Of a DNA stretch of 57,684 bases, positions 24,856 through 36,795 are shown piece by piece (the stretch's first letter is position 1; each line of letters opens with the position of its first letter). The stretch comes from Bacteroidota bacterium. GTDB taxonomy: Bacteria > Bacteroidota > Ignavibacteria > UBA10030 > UBA8401. A model generated the notes under the pieces. That model ran no database searches. It saw nothing but the letters and a program-made list of their open reading frames with translations, and was not told the origin of the DNA. A program made the translations under genes and the position numbers. Location: NCBI GenBank assembly GCA_021796215.1, contig JAJYOK010000020.1, positions 1 through 57,684 of the forward strand, given 5' to 3'.

Positions 24856-25338
24856 ATGAAAACACTCTTTGCACTTATCTTGATTGCGGGAATCGCTTTG
24901 ATGCCGTTGTCCGCTTCATCACAATCGAAGCAGAAGGCGCCGAACTTTTCTTTGAAGACGGCAAGCGGAAAAACTATCGAGCTTTCAAAATTGAAAGGGA
25001 AGGTCGTCGTCGTCAATTTCTGGGCAACGTGGTGTCCGCCGTGCCGTGCAGAAATTCCCGGTTTTGTTGATCTCTACAAAAAATATAAAAACAAAGGAGT
25101 TGAGATCGTCGGCATTTCGCTTGATCAAAACGGATGGGATGCCGTGAATCCGTTCCTTCAAAAAAATAACATCAACTACCCCATCGTTGTCGGCAACGAA
25201 GAACTCTCTAACAGCTACGGCTCAATTGAAGCGATTCCTACAACATTCATTATTGATAAAAAGGGATACATTGCAGAGCATCACGTAGGTTATTTTGAAA
25301 AAGAGAAACTCGAAAAAGCTTTAAAATCGCTTCTCTAA
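24856..25338 (+). CDS. TlpA-like periplasmic thioredoxin
   Basis: 160 residues from the ATG at 24856. The signal peptide (about 1-23) ends near 'LSASSQS', then an AhpC/TSA-Redoxin domain follows, with active site C60-P-P-C63 in 'VNFWATWCPPCRAEIPGFVD' and 'GSIEAIPTTFIIDKKG' containing the cis-proline. It acts as a periplasmic reductant, in cytochrome c maturation or general disulfide reduction. It lies 16 bases before dsbD, whose product would re-reduce it. The frame runs on upstream through the degraded 30-bp element, but the ATG with a following signal peptide is the real start. Confidence 0.9.
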   Translation: MKTLFALILIAGIALMPLSASSQSKQKAPNFSLKTASGKTIELSKLKGKVVVVNFWATWCPPCRAEIPGFVDLYKKYKNKGVEIVGISLDQNGWDAVNPFLQKNNINYPIVVGNEELSNSYGSIEAIPTTFIIDKKGYIAEHHVGYFEKEKLEKALKSLL

Positions 25339-25354
25339 ACATATCAAAGCTGCA

Positions 25355-27139
25355 ATGATGAAATTCTTCCATCTTGTCGTTATCATTGTTTTCTTTCTGA
25401 TTGGTTTCCCGGCGCGGACAGTCAGCCAAACGCAGACTTTTGCCAGCGCAGGAAAAATCAGCATCGAAACGAAATTGTCTGCAGATAAAATACCTGCGGG
25501 CGCCACGTTTAACATCGCTGTCATCGTGACGATCGCGGACGGATGGCACATCAATTCAAACACGCCGTCAACATCTGATCTCATCGGAGCGAAGTTAGAT
25601 GTCGAGCCGAAAGACGGATTTATCATTGCCGATGTTTCCTATCCGAAAGGAAGCGACGAGAAGCTTTCATTTTCAGATTCACCGCTGAATGTCTATCAGG
25701 GAAAGCAGATTATTTTCCTGAATGTCAAAACATCAGAAAATCTGAAAAAAGGAATTGATACTCTTCATGCATCTTTGCGAGTGCAAGCGTGCAACAATGC
25801 GATTTGCCTTGCGCCCTCTGAAATTCCAATCGCGGTACCGATCGAAATTGCCGGAGCAAATGAAAAGAACTCTTCAATAAATGGAAGTGTTTTCGCTTCG
25901 TATCACGGAGCTTCGGAGAACATCGTTTCACCAAATGAAATTGGGACTATTTTTCAAGAAAAAGGAAGCACGCTTGCGTTCCTTGCAATCTTTCTCATCG
26001 GACTCGCATTGAACTTGACACCATGCGTTTATCCGATGTTGTCGGTAACGGTTTCAATCTTCGGCGCGCAAAACGACACAAACATGCTTCGGGTTTTTTT
26101 GAAAGCAGTAACGTACGTTCTTGGCATTGCAACCATGTACAGCGTGTTGGGAGTTGCTGCCGCACTTGGCGGCGGACTTTTTGGAAGCTGGCTTCAAAGT
26201 CCGTTTGTATTAGGCGGCATCGGCGTGCTGCTTATCGGATTGTCGCTGAGCAGTTTTGGTTTGTATCAAATTCAAATGCCGTATTGGTTGACAAGCAAAT
26301 TGGGCGGAACGACAGGAACGGGAATTATCAGCTTGTATCTTTCAGGGCTTGTCGTCGGAGTTTTTGCGGCACCGTGCGTCGGCCCGCCGGTAATTGCACT
26401 GCTCGCGTTCGTCAGTGCAAAGGCTGATCCTGTTTTTGGATTTTGGGTTTTCTTCACATTGTCGCTTGGACTTGGCTTGCCGTATCTTATTCTCGGAACA
26501 TTTTCTGGCGCGCTGAAAAAAATTCCGCGCTCCGGAGAATGGATGGTGTGGGTGGAAAAGATTTTCGGTGTTGTGCTGAGCGGTGCCGGAGTGTTTTATC
26601 TTTCTCTCGCAATCGTACCGAAATATTCCGTCTATGTAATTCCCTTAGTATTATTTTTCGGAGGAATTTATTTAGGATTTCTTGAACGATCGGGAAGAGA
26701 TAAAAAAATTCTCCTGCGTATAAAATGGATCTTCGGCATAATTGCGATTGCAGCAGGAATTATGACAGGCAGTTCATTGCGGGAACAAGGAATGCAGTGG
26801 GAACAGTACAGTGAAACCCAGCTTGCCGAAGCGCAGCGCCAGAACACACCGGTGATGATAGATTTTTATGCCGACTGGTGTATTCCATGTCTCGAGCTTG
26901 ATCACAAAACATTTACCGACAAAAAAGTTATTGACGCGACTGAAAATTTCGTCCGCCTCAAAGTAGACCTAACACATTTCGATTCACCGCAATCTGAGTC
27001 TTTGCGGAAAAAATACAACATTGCCGGCGTTCCAACGATTGTATTCCTTAATAAGAACGGCACTGAAGTAGCGGCTTCCCGCATTGTCGGATATCTTCCT
27101 CCGAAAGAGTTTGTCCAAAAAGCTTCGTCGGCATTGTAG
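25355..27139 (+). CDS. dsbD: Thiol:disulfide interchange protein DsbD
   Basis: 594 residues in the three-part DsbD order. After a signal peptide comes an N-terminal immunoglobulin-like domain (about 30-170, with a cysteine pair in 'VQACNNAICLAP'), then a CcdA-like eight-helix membrane domain (about 200-460, cysteines in 'NLTPCVYPML' and 'FAAPCVGPPV'), and a C-terminal thioredoxin domain with CIPC in 'DFYADWCIPCLELDHKTF'. It carries electrons from cytoplasmic thioredoxin to periplasmic substrates. Together with the TlpA-like protein upstream and the separate CcdA/thioredoxin set, this window encodes two transmembrane thiol relays. The first of two tandem ATGs is taken as the start. Confidence 0.94.
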   Translation: MMKFFHLVVIIVFFLIGFPARTVSQTQTFASAGKISIETKLSADKIPAGATFNIAVIVTIADGWHINSNTPSTSDLIGAKLDVEPKDGFIIADVSYPKGSDEKLSFSDSPLNVYQGKQIIFLNVKTSENLKKGIDTLHASLRVQACNNAICLAPSEIPIAVPIEIAGANEKNSSINGSVFASYHGASENIVSPNEIGTIFQEKGSTLAFLAIFLIGLALNLTPCVYPMLSVTVSIFGAQNDTNMLRVFLKAVTYVLGIATMYSVLGVAAALGGGLFGSWLQSPFVLGGIGVLLIGLSLSSFGLYQIQMPYWLTSKLGGTTGTGIISLYLSGLVVGVFAAPCVGPPVIALLAFVSAKADPVFGFWVFFTLSLGLGLPYLILGTFSGALKKIPRSGEWMVWVEKIFGVVLSGAGVFYLSLAIVPKYSVYVIPLVLFFGGIYLGFLERSGRDKKILLRIKWIFGIIAIAAGIMTGSSLREQGMQWEQYSETQLAEAQRQNTPVMIDFYADWCIPCLELDHKTFTDKKVIDATENFVRLKVDLTHFDSPQSESLRKKYNIAGVPTIVFLNKNGTEVAASRIVGYLPPKEFVQKASSAL

Positions 27140-27196
27140 CTTTCAGGGCTCGCAATCAATAGATATTCAACACACAATCTTTTCTCCAATCGTTCA

Positions 27197-27225
27197 TTGA
27201 CTTTTTCTTCAGATTTGGCTATTTT
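27197..27225 (+). promoter_or_regulatory. Sigma-70 promoter of rplU-rpmA
   Basis: TTGACT (27197-27202) and TATTTT (27220-27225) are 17 bases apart, about 50 bases before the rplU start. Confidence 0.65.
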
Positions 27226-27275
27226 AGTAGTCCAAATTCAGAAAAGTCCACTTTTTTCAAAAAAGGATATTCCTG

Positions 27276-27584
27276 ATGTATGCAGTAATAGAAATTGCGG
27301 GAAGCCAGTATAAAGTCAATCCGGCGGATAAGCTGTATGTCCCGAAATTGAACAGCGAAATCGGCAGCAGCGTAAAATTCGACAAAGTGCTGCTTGTTGC
27401 CGATGATAAGGCAATCAAAGTCGGCGCGCCTGTTGTCAGCGGCGCTTCGGTAGAGGCAAAAGTGCTGGCACATCTTAAAGATGAAAAGGTCATTGTCTTT
27501 AAGAAGAAGAAGCGGAAAGGATATCGCGTGAAGCGCGGGCATCGCCAGCAGTACACTCAGATTGAAATTACTTCGATAGCGTAG
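27276..27584 (+). CDS. rplU: 50S ribosomal protein L21
   Basis: 102 residues, normal size. It has the conserved opening '[20 protein letters not shown]' and the C-terminal rRNA-binding motif '[20 protein letters not shown]'. It binds 23S rRNA in the large subunit. It is followed by rpmA after 13 bases, the almost universal order. AAGGA precedes the ATG. Confidence 0.98.
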   Translation: MYAVIEIAGSQYKVNPADKLYVPKLNSEIGSSVKFDKVLLVADDKAIKVGAPVVSGASVEAKVLAHLKDEKVIVFKKKKRKGYRVKRGHRQQYTQIEITSIA

Positions 27585-27597
27585 GAAAGGAAAAAGT

Positions 27598-27849
27598 ATG
27601 GCTCATAAGAAAGGCGGCGGAAGTTCACGAAACGGCCGCGATAGTAACGCACAGCGCCTCGGTGTAAAACGATACAGCGGACAAAAAGTTCTTGCGGGAA
27701 CAATTCTTGTTCGCCAGCGCGGAACAAAATTTCACCCGGGACAAAATGTCGGCAAGGGCGGCGACGATACGCTGTTTGCCTTGAAGGATGGCGTTGTGAA
27801 ATTCGAGCGCCTCAGCAAAACACGCCAGGCAATCTCAATTCAGCCGTAG
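27598..27849 (+). CDS. rpmA: 50S ribosomal protein L27
   Basis: 83 residues starting '[20 protein letters not shown]', the conserved N-terminus that reaches the peptidyl-transferase centre; no cleaved N-terminal extension is present. The rest follows the family ('[20 protein letters not shown]', '[20 protein letters not shown]'). The C-terminus is odd: its last two codons and the TAG stop lie inside the 30-bp twin-hairpin element at 27840-27869, so the repeat sets the end of the protein. Confidence 0.98.
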   Translation: MAHKKGGGSSRNGRDSNAQRLGVKRYSGQKVLAGTILVRQRGTKFHPGQNVGKGGDDTLFALKDGVVKFERLSKTRQAISIQP

Positions 27850-27869
27850 GCTGATCAGCCTTTGGCTGA
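27840..27869. repeat. 30-bp twin-hairpin element at the rpmA stop codon
   Basis: Two perfect 15-base hairpins back to back: TCAGCC-gta-GGCTGA and TCAGCC-ttt-GGCTGA. The rpmA TAG stop is in the loop and stem of the first half. Another hairpin, AGCT-c-GCAATCT with AGATTGC-AGCT, follows at 27882-27906. Confidence 0.85.
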
Positions 27870-27895
27870 ACTTCCTGCATAAGCTCGCAATCTAA

Positions 27896-29005
<1,110 letters not shown>

Positions 29006-29018
29006 GCGAAAACTGCAA

Positions 29019-29051
29019 AGATGGACTCCACTTCCAAAGTGGAGTCCATCT
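29019..29051. terminator. 15-bp perfect hairpin between convergent genes
   Basis: AGATGGACTCCACTT (29019-29033) and AAGTGGAGTCCATCT (29037-29051) with a 3-base loop. It lies between mdh (+) and the RsbW-like gene (-) and probably terminates both. A related hairpin with compensating changes is at 43122-43154. Confidence 0.7.
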
Positions 29052-29053
29052 GC

Positions 29054-29488
29054 TCACGACGTTTTTCTCAACCTCATTTTCATTGTAACTTCAGTTCCTT
29101 TTTCGTTGTAGTCCACACTTTCCATCATTTGCTTCATCAAAAAAACGCCGCGCCCGCTTTCCCGTAAAAGATTATCCGGATGAAGCGGGTCGGGCAGCGC
29201 GTTCGGATCAAATCCTTCTCCTTCATCACGCACTTTAACGGTGAGCACTCCCTTTTGCGTTGTACACACAACGTAGACTTTCCGTGCCGGGTCCCGCTTG
29301 TTGCCATGATTGATGCTGTTGTTGACGGCTTCAGTAACGACGACCAACAGTGTATGATATTTTTCATTGTTCAGACGTTCTGCGTGTTTTACCTTTTGCA
29401 GGAAGGTTTCAACGCGGCGAATATTTTTCGGATCGCTGGCTATTGCCATACGAAATGTATGTTTCTTCGAGCTCGCGACAAACGTCAT
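29054..29488 (-). CDS. RsbW-like ATP-binding anti-sigma/serine kinase protein
   Basis: 144 residues forming a GHKL/HATPase_c domain: N box 'VVTEAVNNSINHGNKRDPAR', G1 'VRDEGEGFDPNALPD' and G2 'SGRGVFLMKQMMESVDYNEKG'. These are hallmarks of the RsbW/SpoIIAB group that bind sigma factors or phosphorylate anti-anti-sigma proteins. No anti-anti-sigma or sigma factor gene lies nearby, so its partner is elsewhere. It is 12 bases downstream of the large outer-membrane candidate and probably cotranscribed with it. Confidence 0.88.
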   Translation of the reverse strand: MTFVASSKKHTFRMAIASDPKNIRRVETFLQKVKHAERLNNEKYHTLLVVVTEAVNNSINHGNKRDPARKVYVVCTTQKGVLTVKVRDEGEGFDPNALPDPLHPDNLLRESGRGVFLMKQMMESVDYNEKGTEVTMKMRLRKTS

Positions 29489-29500
29489 TTCTTCATCCTC

Positions 29501-31426
29501 TTAAAACAAAACTTTCACCTGCATTGAGAAATTTGCCAATTCACGCGTCGTTGTTCCATATTCCTGAAACTCTTTCCATCCTTGCAATTCCATCCGAGAC
29601 TCAGGCGACAAGGAAAAAACAATCGCCATTGTCGGTCCATAGCTAAAAAGATTGCCGTCAAAGACGCGTGCCGTTTCTACGTAACGGTATCGGTTCTGCG
29701 CAAACGAGCGAAATCCTACCGCGAAATACATTCCTTTCTGATTTCCATAACGTAGCTGCGGAGAAAAAGTTGCCTCTTCGACATATTGCTGCGGCCGTTC
29801 CGAAAATTCCTGCCAATGCAATTCTCCACGTTCATATAACCGCAGATAAAAATATACATCAATCCCCAGCCGCGATGATATATCATACGCGGATGAATCC
29901 ATAAACGCAAATTGACGATACGAATAGCTTTGCACTGACGGAATGAGCGATTCAAAATCAAACACCGTGTAGTTCGCCAGCACTTCGAACGAATTGAACA
30001 TACGAAAATCAGGCGACGGGGTATACTGCACTTCCGGTGAAAGCCGGAAAATTCTGTTCCAGTTGTTATTGGCGCTCCGGTCTTTGAAAAGATACACGAT
30101 ATGCCCCAAGGTTGCACCCGCTGTTAGCGATAATGTCACAATCGGATTGAATACGTGAATCTCGCATAAAGCAAAATTCATCAACAGCTCATCGCGGTCG
30201 TCAGTATTCAGGCTGTCGGGTGTATCGTATCGAAGAATGCTTGCCGAACTCTGAATCTCAACATGATCATATTCTGAAAATTGTGAGCCGAGCATTCCCT
30301 GAAGTGACGTGCGCCTCGCAGTGTTGTCCAAACGCGATTCCTTTTCAGCGCGATTGATCTGAGCATTGTTGTCAACACCAGGGATACGGTCGAGCACATG
30401 CTTTTCATCCCGCTCATTCACATGAATGCCGAACAATGCAAATATTCTTTCGTCCGTAAATCTGAGGTCAGCTCCTCCGTTAAGATACGATTCCTGCACC
30501 GTCGTGTTATAAAGAATTGAATTTAAGTCTGCCAGCGAGGTATAACGATATCCCCGTTTAATCGTTTGCGAACTTCCCGATACTTGGAACACCACAATAA
30601 TATTTTGAACGACACCATATTGCAGCGTGTTGGCAAAATCGAGAATTTGTTCACCGCGAGATTGAATATTCGCCGTGACACCGAATTGCTGCTGCACAAA
30701 AGTGTCGGCGGGAATATAAAAATCCCATCGTGTATTCGACCAGTGAAGGCTTAATGTATCGAACGAACCTTCAACAAAATCTTTCCGAAAAAGCACGGAG
30801 CCGCCATTGTCGCGGAAGAAACGCGGCGAGATCGAGCTTTGATTGATCCCCAGTGAAAAAAGCGATTGATATCCGGAATACTCAAGAGTATCTGAACGCG
30901 CGCCGAACTCGTACGCCGCACCTTCATCACCATATTGCTGCTGCTTGTCAAAACGAATTCCTCCGAGCACCGATGCAGTAATATCCGGAAGCGGTTTTAC
31001 TTCAATACCTGCCAAGCCGGAGTGAATGCCGGCATTGCTGACTCCAAGCGATTGATTATCCGAAAGAACGAACGAGCCAGTTTTTGCTTTTAACGAAAAT
31101 GCAGGAGAAATTTTCCGCTCAATATTGAAAGAGAAATTCTGTTCATCCCGCAATGAATTTTGCTGAAGACGAATCAATGAAAAATTATACTGTTCCGAAA
31201 GGCCGATAATCCACTTATCGCTTTGCTGATGATACCGGGTCAGGGCGTTCCATTGGTACGTGTCAAGATTTCTTTCGAAGCGAAGCGACGCGCCGTTTGA
31301 ATCAGAACTCACAGGAAATGATGGAAGAAGAAAATTAGCCTGAGAAAAGAGCAGCGATGAAAACATCACCGTCGGCACAACATATCGCACTATGTTCTTC
31401 CCCAACCGGATTTTCAATATAAACAT
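29501..31426 (-). CDS. Unrecognised large outer-membrane beta-barrel candidate
   Basis: 641 residues. I do not recognise the family. The N-terminus has a signal-like hydrophobic stretch ('YVVPTVMFSSLLFSQANF'). The rest alternates polar and aromatic residues in short strands, rich in Tyr, Phe, Gln and Ser, with frequent turns; the last residue is Phe ('SMQVKVLF'), the classic end of outer-membrane barrels. Repeated phrases such as 'LRFERNLDTYQWNALTRYHQ' and 'PEVQYTPSPDFRMFNSFEVL' fit a large monomeric barrel. It is probably inserted in the outer membrane; transport or structural function is unknown. It precedes the RsbW-like gene by 12 bases. Confidence 0.6.
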   Translation of the reverse strand: MFILKIRLGKNIVRYVVPTVMFSSLLFSQANFLLPSFPVSSDSNGASLRFERNLDTYQWNALTRYHQQSDKWIIGLSEQYNFSLIRLQQNSLRDEQNFSFNIERKISPAFSLKAKTGSFVLSDNQSLGVSNAGIHSGLAGIEVKPLPDITASVLGGIRFDKQQQYGDEGAAYEFGARSDTLEYSGYQSLFSLGINQSSISPRFFRDNGGSVLFRKDFVEGSFDTLSLHWSNTRWDFYIPADTFVQQQFGVTANIQSRGEQILDFANTLQYGVVQNIIVVFQVSGSSQTIKRGYRYTSLADLNSILYNTTVQESYLNGGADLRFTDERIFALFGIHVNERDEKHVLDRIPGVDNNAQINRAEKESRLDNTARRTSLQGMLGSQFSEYDHVEIQSSASILRYDTPDSLNTDDRDELLMNFALCEIHVFNPIVTLSLTAGATLGHIVYLFKDRSANNNWNRIFRLSPEVQYTPSPDFRMFNSFEVLANYTVFDFESLIPSVQSYSYRQFAFMDSSAYDISSRLGIDVYFYLRLYERGELHWQEFSERPQQYVEEATFSPQLRYGNQKGMYFAVGFRSFAQNRYRYVETARVFDGNLFSYGPTMAIVFSLSPESRMELQGWKEFQEYGTTTRELANFSMQVKVLF

Positions 31427-31459
31427 CGGCTTTTGTATTTCCTTGAAAGTCGCCGCTCT

Positions 31460-32479
31460 TCACTTTCTGGCGGATTGTGCTGAAAGTGTTTGTAGGAATA
31501 ATCTTTTCGCTCTGACCGGATCGACACCCGCTGCTACCCGAACGTTCATTCGCCGCCGCAGTGTACGGCTAACCCATTCCGGCAGCGCCGCTTCTTTCGC
31601 AGGATTCAATTTCGGAAAAAATACCGACATCCCTCTTGTGTATTTCCCTGCAAATTCAACGTGCGCATAGCCTGATTCATAAACAAAAAGTGATGGATTA
31701 ATCACAGCGGCAACAGCAAGCGGATCGTGCAAATAGCCGCCGAGAAATTTTTCCGTCCGACGATGAAATTGAAAGTAAAATTTCGTGACGCTCAAAAGAT
31801 ATTCCTGCAGCATGCGGTTTCGCACCGCTTGTAAATCGTGCGGAGTTACGATACACTGCTCCGTCACATTCAATGGATGGAGCCGAACCGGAATTCCTGA
31901 TTGCATCACAACATCTGCCGCATCCGGATCAACATAAAAATTGAATTCGGCAGCCGGCCCCGTGTTGTGAAGTCCGCCAAAGGCTCCGCCCATCATAGAA
32001 ATTTCCCGCACACGTTTCATCGCGCTTTTATTTTTCCTTATTGCAAGAGCGATGTTTGTTAATGGTCCGGTTGCAATAATTGTTACCTGCGGATTTTTCT
32101 GAGCAGTTTGAATAATAAAATCTGCTGCGGAAATACTGAGAGGCTTCTGTAATGGACGAGGGTAAAATTTCGAAGCATTGCCAACGCCATCTTCGCCGTG
32201 AACTTCTTTTGCGGTGAATAATTTTTCCCGAAGCGGCTTCGATGCTCCTTCAACGACTGGCGGACTTGTCCGCCCTCTTTCCGGCGAAAACGAATGAAGC
32301 ATCGGCGCAAGAATTTCCAGCGTGAGCAACACATTACGCGTGCAGGATTTTACCGGTACATTTCCAGCGACCGTCGAAATTCCTTTGACATCGAGCTGCG
32401 GGGAAAGAAGAGCAAAGGCAATGGCGAGTGTATCGTCAACGCCGGCATCTACATCAAGAAGAACGGGATGAGTTCTCAT
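31460..32479 (-). CDS. Inosine/uridine-preferring nucleoside hydrolase family
   Basis: 339 residues. The calcium-site aspartates are in 'VLLDVDAGVDDTLAIAFALL' (D9, D11, D15, D16), 'VHGEDGVGNA' follows, and the conserved histidine/aspartate region 'YLHDPLAVAAVINPSLFV' is in the C-terminal half. It hydrolyses the N-glycosidic bond of ribonucleosides for purine or pyrimidine salvage; the base preference cannot be told. A short stretch 'GRTSPPVVEGASKPL' is encoded partly by a perfect 7-bp hairpin (32259-32274), perhaps a small palindrome acquired within the gene. Confidence 0.9.
   Translation of the reverse strand: MRTHPVLLDVDAGVDDTLAIAFALLSPQLDVKGISTVAGNVPVKSCTRNVLLTLEILAPMLHSFSPERGRTSPPVVEGASKPLREKLFTAKEVHGEDGVGNASKFYPRPLQKPLSISAADFIIQTAQKNPQVTIIATGPLTNIALAIRKNKSAMKRVREISMMGGAFGGLHNTGPAAEFNFYVDPDAADVVMQSGIPVRLHPLNVTEQCIVTPHDLQAVRNRMLQEYLLSVTKFYFQFHRRTEKFLGGYLHDPLAVAAVINPSLFVYESGYAHVEFAGKYTRGMSVFFPKLNPAKEAALPEWVSRTLRRRMNVRVAAGVDPVRAKRLFLQTLSAQSARK
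32259..32274. repeat. Perfect hairpin inside the nucleoside hydrolase gene
   Basis: GGCGGAC-tt-GTCCGCC within coding sequence. It is shorter than, and different in layout from, the 30-bp element. It falls in a surface-loop-like region of the protein. Confidence 0.5.
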
Positions 32480-32543
32480 GCGTGAAAAATATCCTCGACC
32501 GTTTCCTTCGCGCCCCTTCGTGTTCTTCGTGGATCGGTGTTTT

Positions 32544-33395
32544 TCATACTCTTAAAATATCATCAACCGAAAACTGTGGCTCGTAACTTAACAACCGGCG
32601 CGCTTTCTCGTGCGAAATAAGCGAGGCAGTTCCCTCAAAGCTATTTTTGATCTGCGACACTTCCGGATAGTATTGTGCGATAAGCTGCTTTGATTCGACA
32701 CCTGTCCAGTTCTCGCGCGCTGTAATAAAAAAAACTTCGTGCCGCGAAGACAAATCGTTTTCCACCGCCAAACGGTGAGCACGTGCAACATCAAAGACGT
32801 GCACATACGCCCAAAGATTTTTGAACCATTGCTGGTATTCAGCGACAAGTTTTTTGTAGAATTGGATTTCCTTTTCTTCCGGCACCCAAATCCACGGCTC
32901 GCGCAAACAGACAGTTCGAATACCGTAACGAGCCGAATATGTCCGGCAAATTTGTTCGCCGCACACTTTGCTCAATCCGTACGGGTCCTGCGGCCGCAAG
33001 GAATGGTGTTCATCAATCGGGAAATATTCCGGCACGATGCGATTTTGCATGAATGCAAATCCAAGCGTGGATTCGCTCGATGTAAAAACAACTTTCTTAA
33101 TGCCATTGCGTGCGGCGGCTTCAAGAACGTTGAATGTCCCGTTCACATTAAGAAAAAAAACTTTCTCTGCAGGATCGTTAAGCGGATGAGGAATTCCCGC
33201 CATATGAATAACCGCGTCGTAACCGCTGAGCGCTTTCACGACTTCGGAAAGATTCAAAACATCAACCTGATGATATTCCACCTTTTGTGCAGGAGGCTTT
33301 ATATCGAGCACTCCGACATCGTGATGGTGATGAAGCAGTTCATCAACCACATACTTGCCTGCAAGCCCGCTGCCGCCGGTAACAAGAATTTTCAC
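32544..33395 (-). CDS. NAD-dependent epimerase/dehydratase (extended SDR)
   Basis: 283 residues from a GTG start: 'MKILVTGGSGLAGKYVVDEL' has the TGxxGxxG nucleotide loop and 'VFTSSESTLGF' the catalytic serine region. 'DPYGLSKVCGEQICRTYSAR' contains the YxxxK pair. The length is shorter than many sugar epimerases but complete. It probably acts on a nucleotide sugar or a related carbonyl substrate; the specific reaction is not resolved. An inverted-repeat element lies between it and the beta-CASP gene. Confidence 0.88.
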   Translation of the reverse strand: MKILVTGGSGLAGKYVVDELLHHHHDVGVLDIKPPAQKVEYHQVDVLNLSEVVKALSGYDAVIHMAGIPHPLNDPAEKVFFLNVNGTFNVLEAAARNGIKKVVFTSSESTLGFAFMQNRIVPEYFPIDEHHSLRPQDPYGLSKVCGEQICRTYSARYGIRTVCLREPWIWVPEEKEIQFYKKLVAEYQQWFKNLWAYVHVFDVARAHRLAVENDLSSRHEVFFITARENWTGVESKQLIAQYYPEVSQIKNSFEGTASLISHEKARRLLSYEPQFSVDDILRV

Positions 33396-33429
33396 GCCAA
33401 AGGCCTCATAGTAACGACTTTGGTACGAA

Positions 33430-33519
33430 TGGATTATTGGATTGATGGATCACCGGATGAATGTTTTGTACCCGTCTTCCATTTTCCGTTTTACATTTAT
33501 CCAATAATTCAACAATCCA
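33430..33519. repeat. GGATTGATGGAT inverted repeat, copy 1
   Basis: Left arm ATTATTGGATTGATGGAT (ends 33450) and right arm ATCCAATAATTC...AATCCA (33499-33519). It fills the gap between the epimerase and beta-CASP genes. Related copies are at 37906-37974, 46687-46758 and 54027-54107. Confidence 0.65.
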
Positions 33520-33530
33520 GCTTTATGCTT

Positions 33531-34946
33531 TCACACATCGAATTTCTGGAGCCGAACAGGAATATCAACGTTCTTAAAGCCGTGCTCTTTCAAACCGGAA
33601 GAAAATTTTTCTGCCTGATCGAGATCGCCGTGAACAAGAAAAACATTTTTCACTCGCTCGCGGTGAAAATGATCAAAATAGGCGAGCAGTTCATTGCGAT
33701 CAGCGTGAGCGCTGAATGAATTCAACACAGCAACTTCACACTTGCGTTCGAAGACTTCGCCGAAAATTGTTACCGACGTTTCCTGTTCTACCAGCCGCCT
33801 GCCCAGCGTGTGTTCTGCCTGATAGCCGACAATTAAAATCGTGTTGCGCGGATCGCCGATGTTGTTTGCAATATGGTGACGGATTCTTCCCGCTTCGCAC
33901 ATTCCCGATGATGAAATGATAATGCAAGGCTCTTTCCGTTCATTCAGCTTTTTCGATTCTTCCACATCGCGAATGTAGGTCAGGCGTTGAAAGCCAAACG
34001 GATCGTCTTCATGCTGAAGCAACGCAAGTGTCTCTTCATCGAAACATTCGGGATGCTTGCGGAATACTTCGGTCGCGCTTGTTGAAAGCGGACTGTCAAC
34101 ATACACAGGAACATTTTGGAAATGTCCATCCTCTTTCATCTTATGCATCATATAGACCACATCCTGCGTACGCCCGACACTAAACGCAGGAATAATAATT
34201 TTTCCGCCGCGCTGCACTGTTCGGTTAACCACAGCTTCAAATTTTGCCGGCATTTCATCAACAGAGCCGTGATAGCGTCCGCCGTATGTGCTTTCGCTGA
34301 TCAGAGCATCCACATCTCCCATGAATTCCGGATCGCGGAGAACGGGCAGGTTCGGCCTGCCAAGGTCGCCGGTGAAGCCGAACTTTTTTTCGCGGTGTGA
34401 AGAATCTTTTCCTTTCTCGCGCTCATCCACTGTCAAAACGATGGACGATGAACCGAGAATATGTCCGGCGTCAACAAATTCTGCCTGCACGCCGTCAACC
34501 ACAGAAAACGACTTGTGATACGAAATGCTTTGAAATAAATTCAACGCCGGTTGAACATCTTCGACGGTATACAGCGGCTCGACGGGCGGCAAGTTTTTCT
34601 TCTTGTGCTTCTTGTTCACAAACTCGACGTCACGTTCCTGAATGTAGGCGCTGTCGAGAAGCATAATATTGCTGAGATCATGTGTCGCGGGCGTGCAATA
34701 AATCGGCCCGCTGTAACCGCTTTTCACCAAGTTGGGAAGATTTCCGGCATGATCAATGTGAGCGTGAGAAAGAATGACCGCGTCAATTTCGGAAGGCAGA
34801 AATGGAAAATTTTTGTTGCGCTCGTTTGTGTCTGCGCGTTTGCCTTGAAACAAACCGCAGTCGAGAAGGACTTTTTTTCCATTGACAAGAATCAGGTGCA
34901 TCGAACCGGTAACAGTGCGCGTGGCGCCGATGAATTCAATTTGCAT
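33531..34946 (-). CDS. MBL-fold/beta-CASP RNase (RNA specificity domain)
   Basis: 471 residues from the ATG at 34946, which has GGAG upstream. The metallo-beta-lactamase motif 'AVILSHAHIDHAGNLPNLVK' (HxHxDH, about 57-70) binds two zinc ions. The beta-CASP insert and the RNA-specificity motif follow ('KIIIPAFSVGRTQDVVYMMH', 'CIIISSSGMCEAGRI', 'NSFSAHADRNELLAYFDHF'). Such proteins are 5' exo- or endoribonucleases related to CPSF-73 and RNase J-like enzymes. In bacteria this group (YsmA-like) is widespread but poorly studied. No processing partner is encoded nearby. Confidence 0.9.
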   Translation of the reverse strand: MQIEFIGATRTVTGSMHLILVNGKKVLLDCGLFQGKRADTNERNKNFPFLPSEIDAVILSHAHIDHAGNLPNLVKSGYSGPIYCTPATHDLSNIMLLDSAYIQERDVEFVNKKHKKKNLPPVEPLYTVEDVQPALNLFQSISYHKSFSVVDGVQAEFVDAGHILGSSSIVLTVDEREKGKDSSHREKKFGFTGDLGRPNLPVLRDPEFMGDVDALISESTYGGRYHGSVDEMPAKFEAVVNRTVQRGGKIIIPAFSVGRTQDVVYMMHKMKEDGHFQNVPVYVDSPLSTSATEVFRKHPECFDEETLALLQHEDDPFGFQRLTYIRDVEESKKLNERKEPCIIISSSGMCEAGRIRHHIANNIGDPRNTILIVGYQAEHTLGRRLVEQETSVTIFGEVFERKCEVAVLNSFSAHADRNELLAYFDHFHRERVKNVFLVHGDLDQAEKFSSGLKEHGFKNVDIPVRLQKFDV

Positions 34947-35090
34947 ACATTTCTCCATGAGTTGTGAGCACAGTCCCGACAAAGTCGGGATGAAAAAGTA
35001 TACTAAAACAAGTCGTGGATTTCAAGAAAAATGAAAGGCATCGGCAAGCGGACAACAATAAAGCGATGTCACACTAAAAAACACACAGGC

Positions 35091-36767
<1,677 letters not shown>

Positions 36768-36795
36768 TTATGTTACGTAAATTCCGACCATTCCA

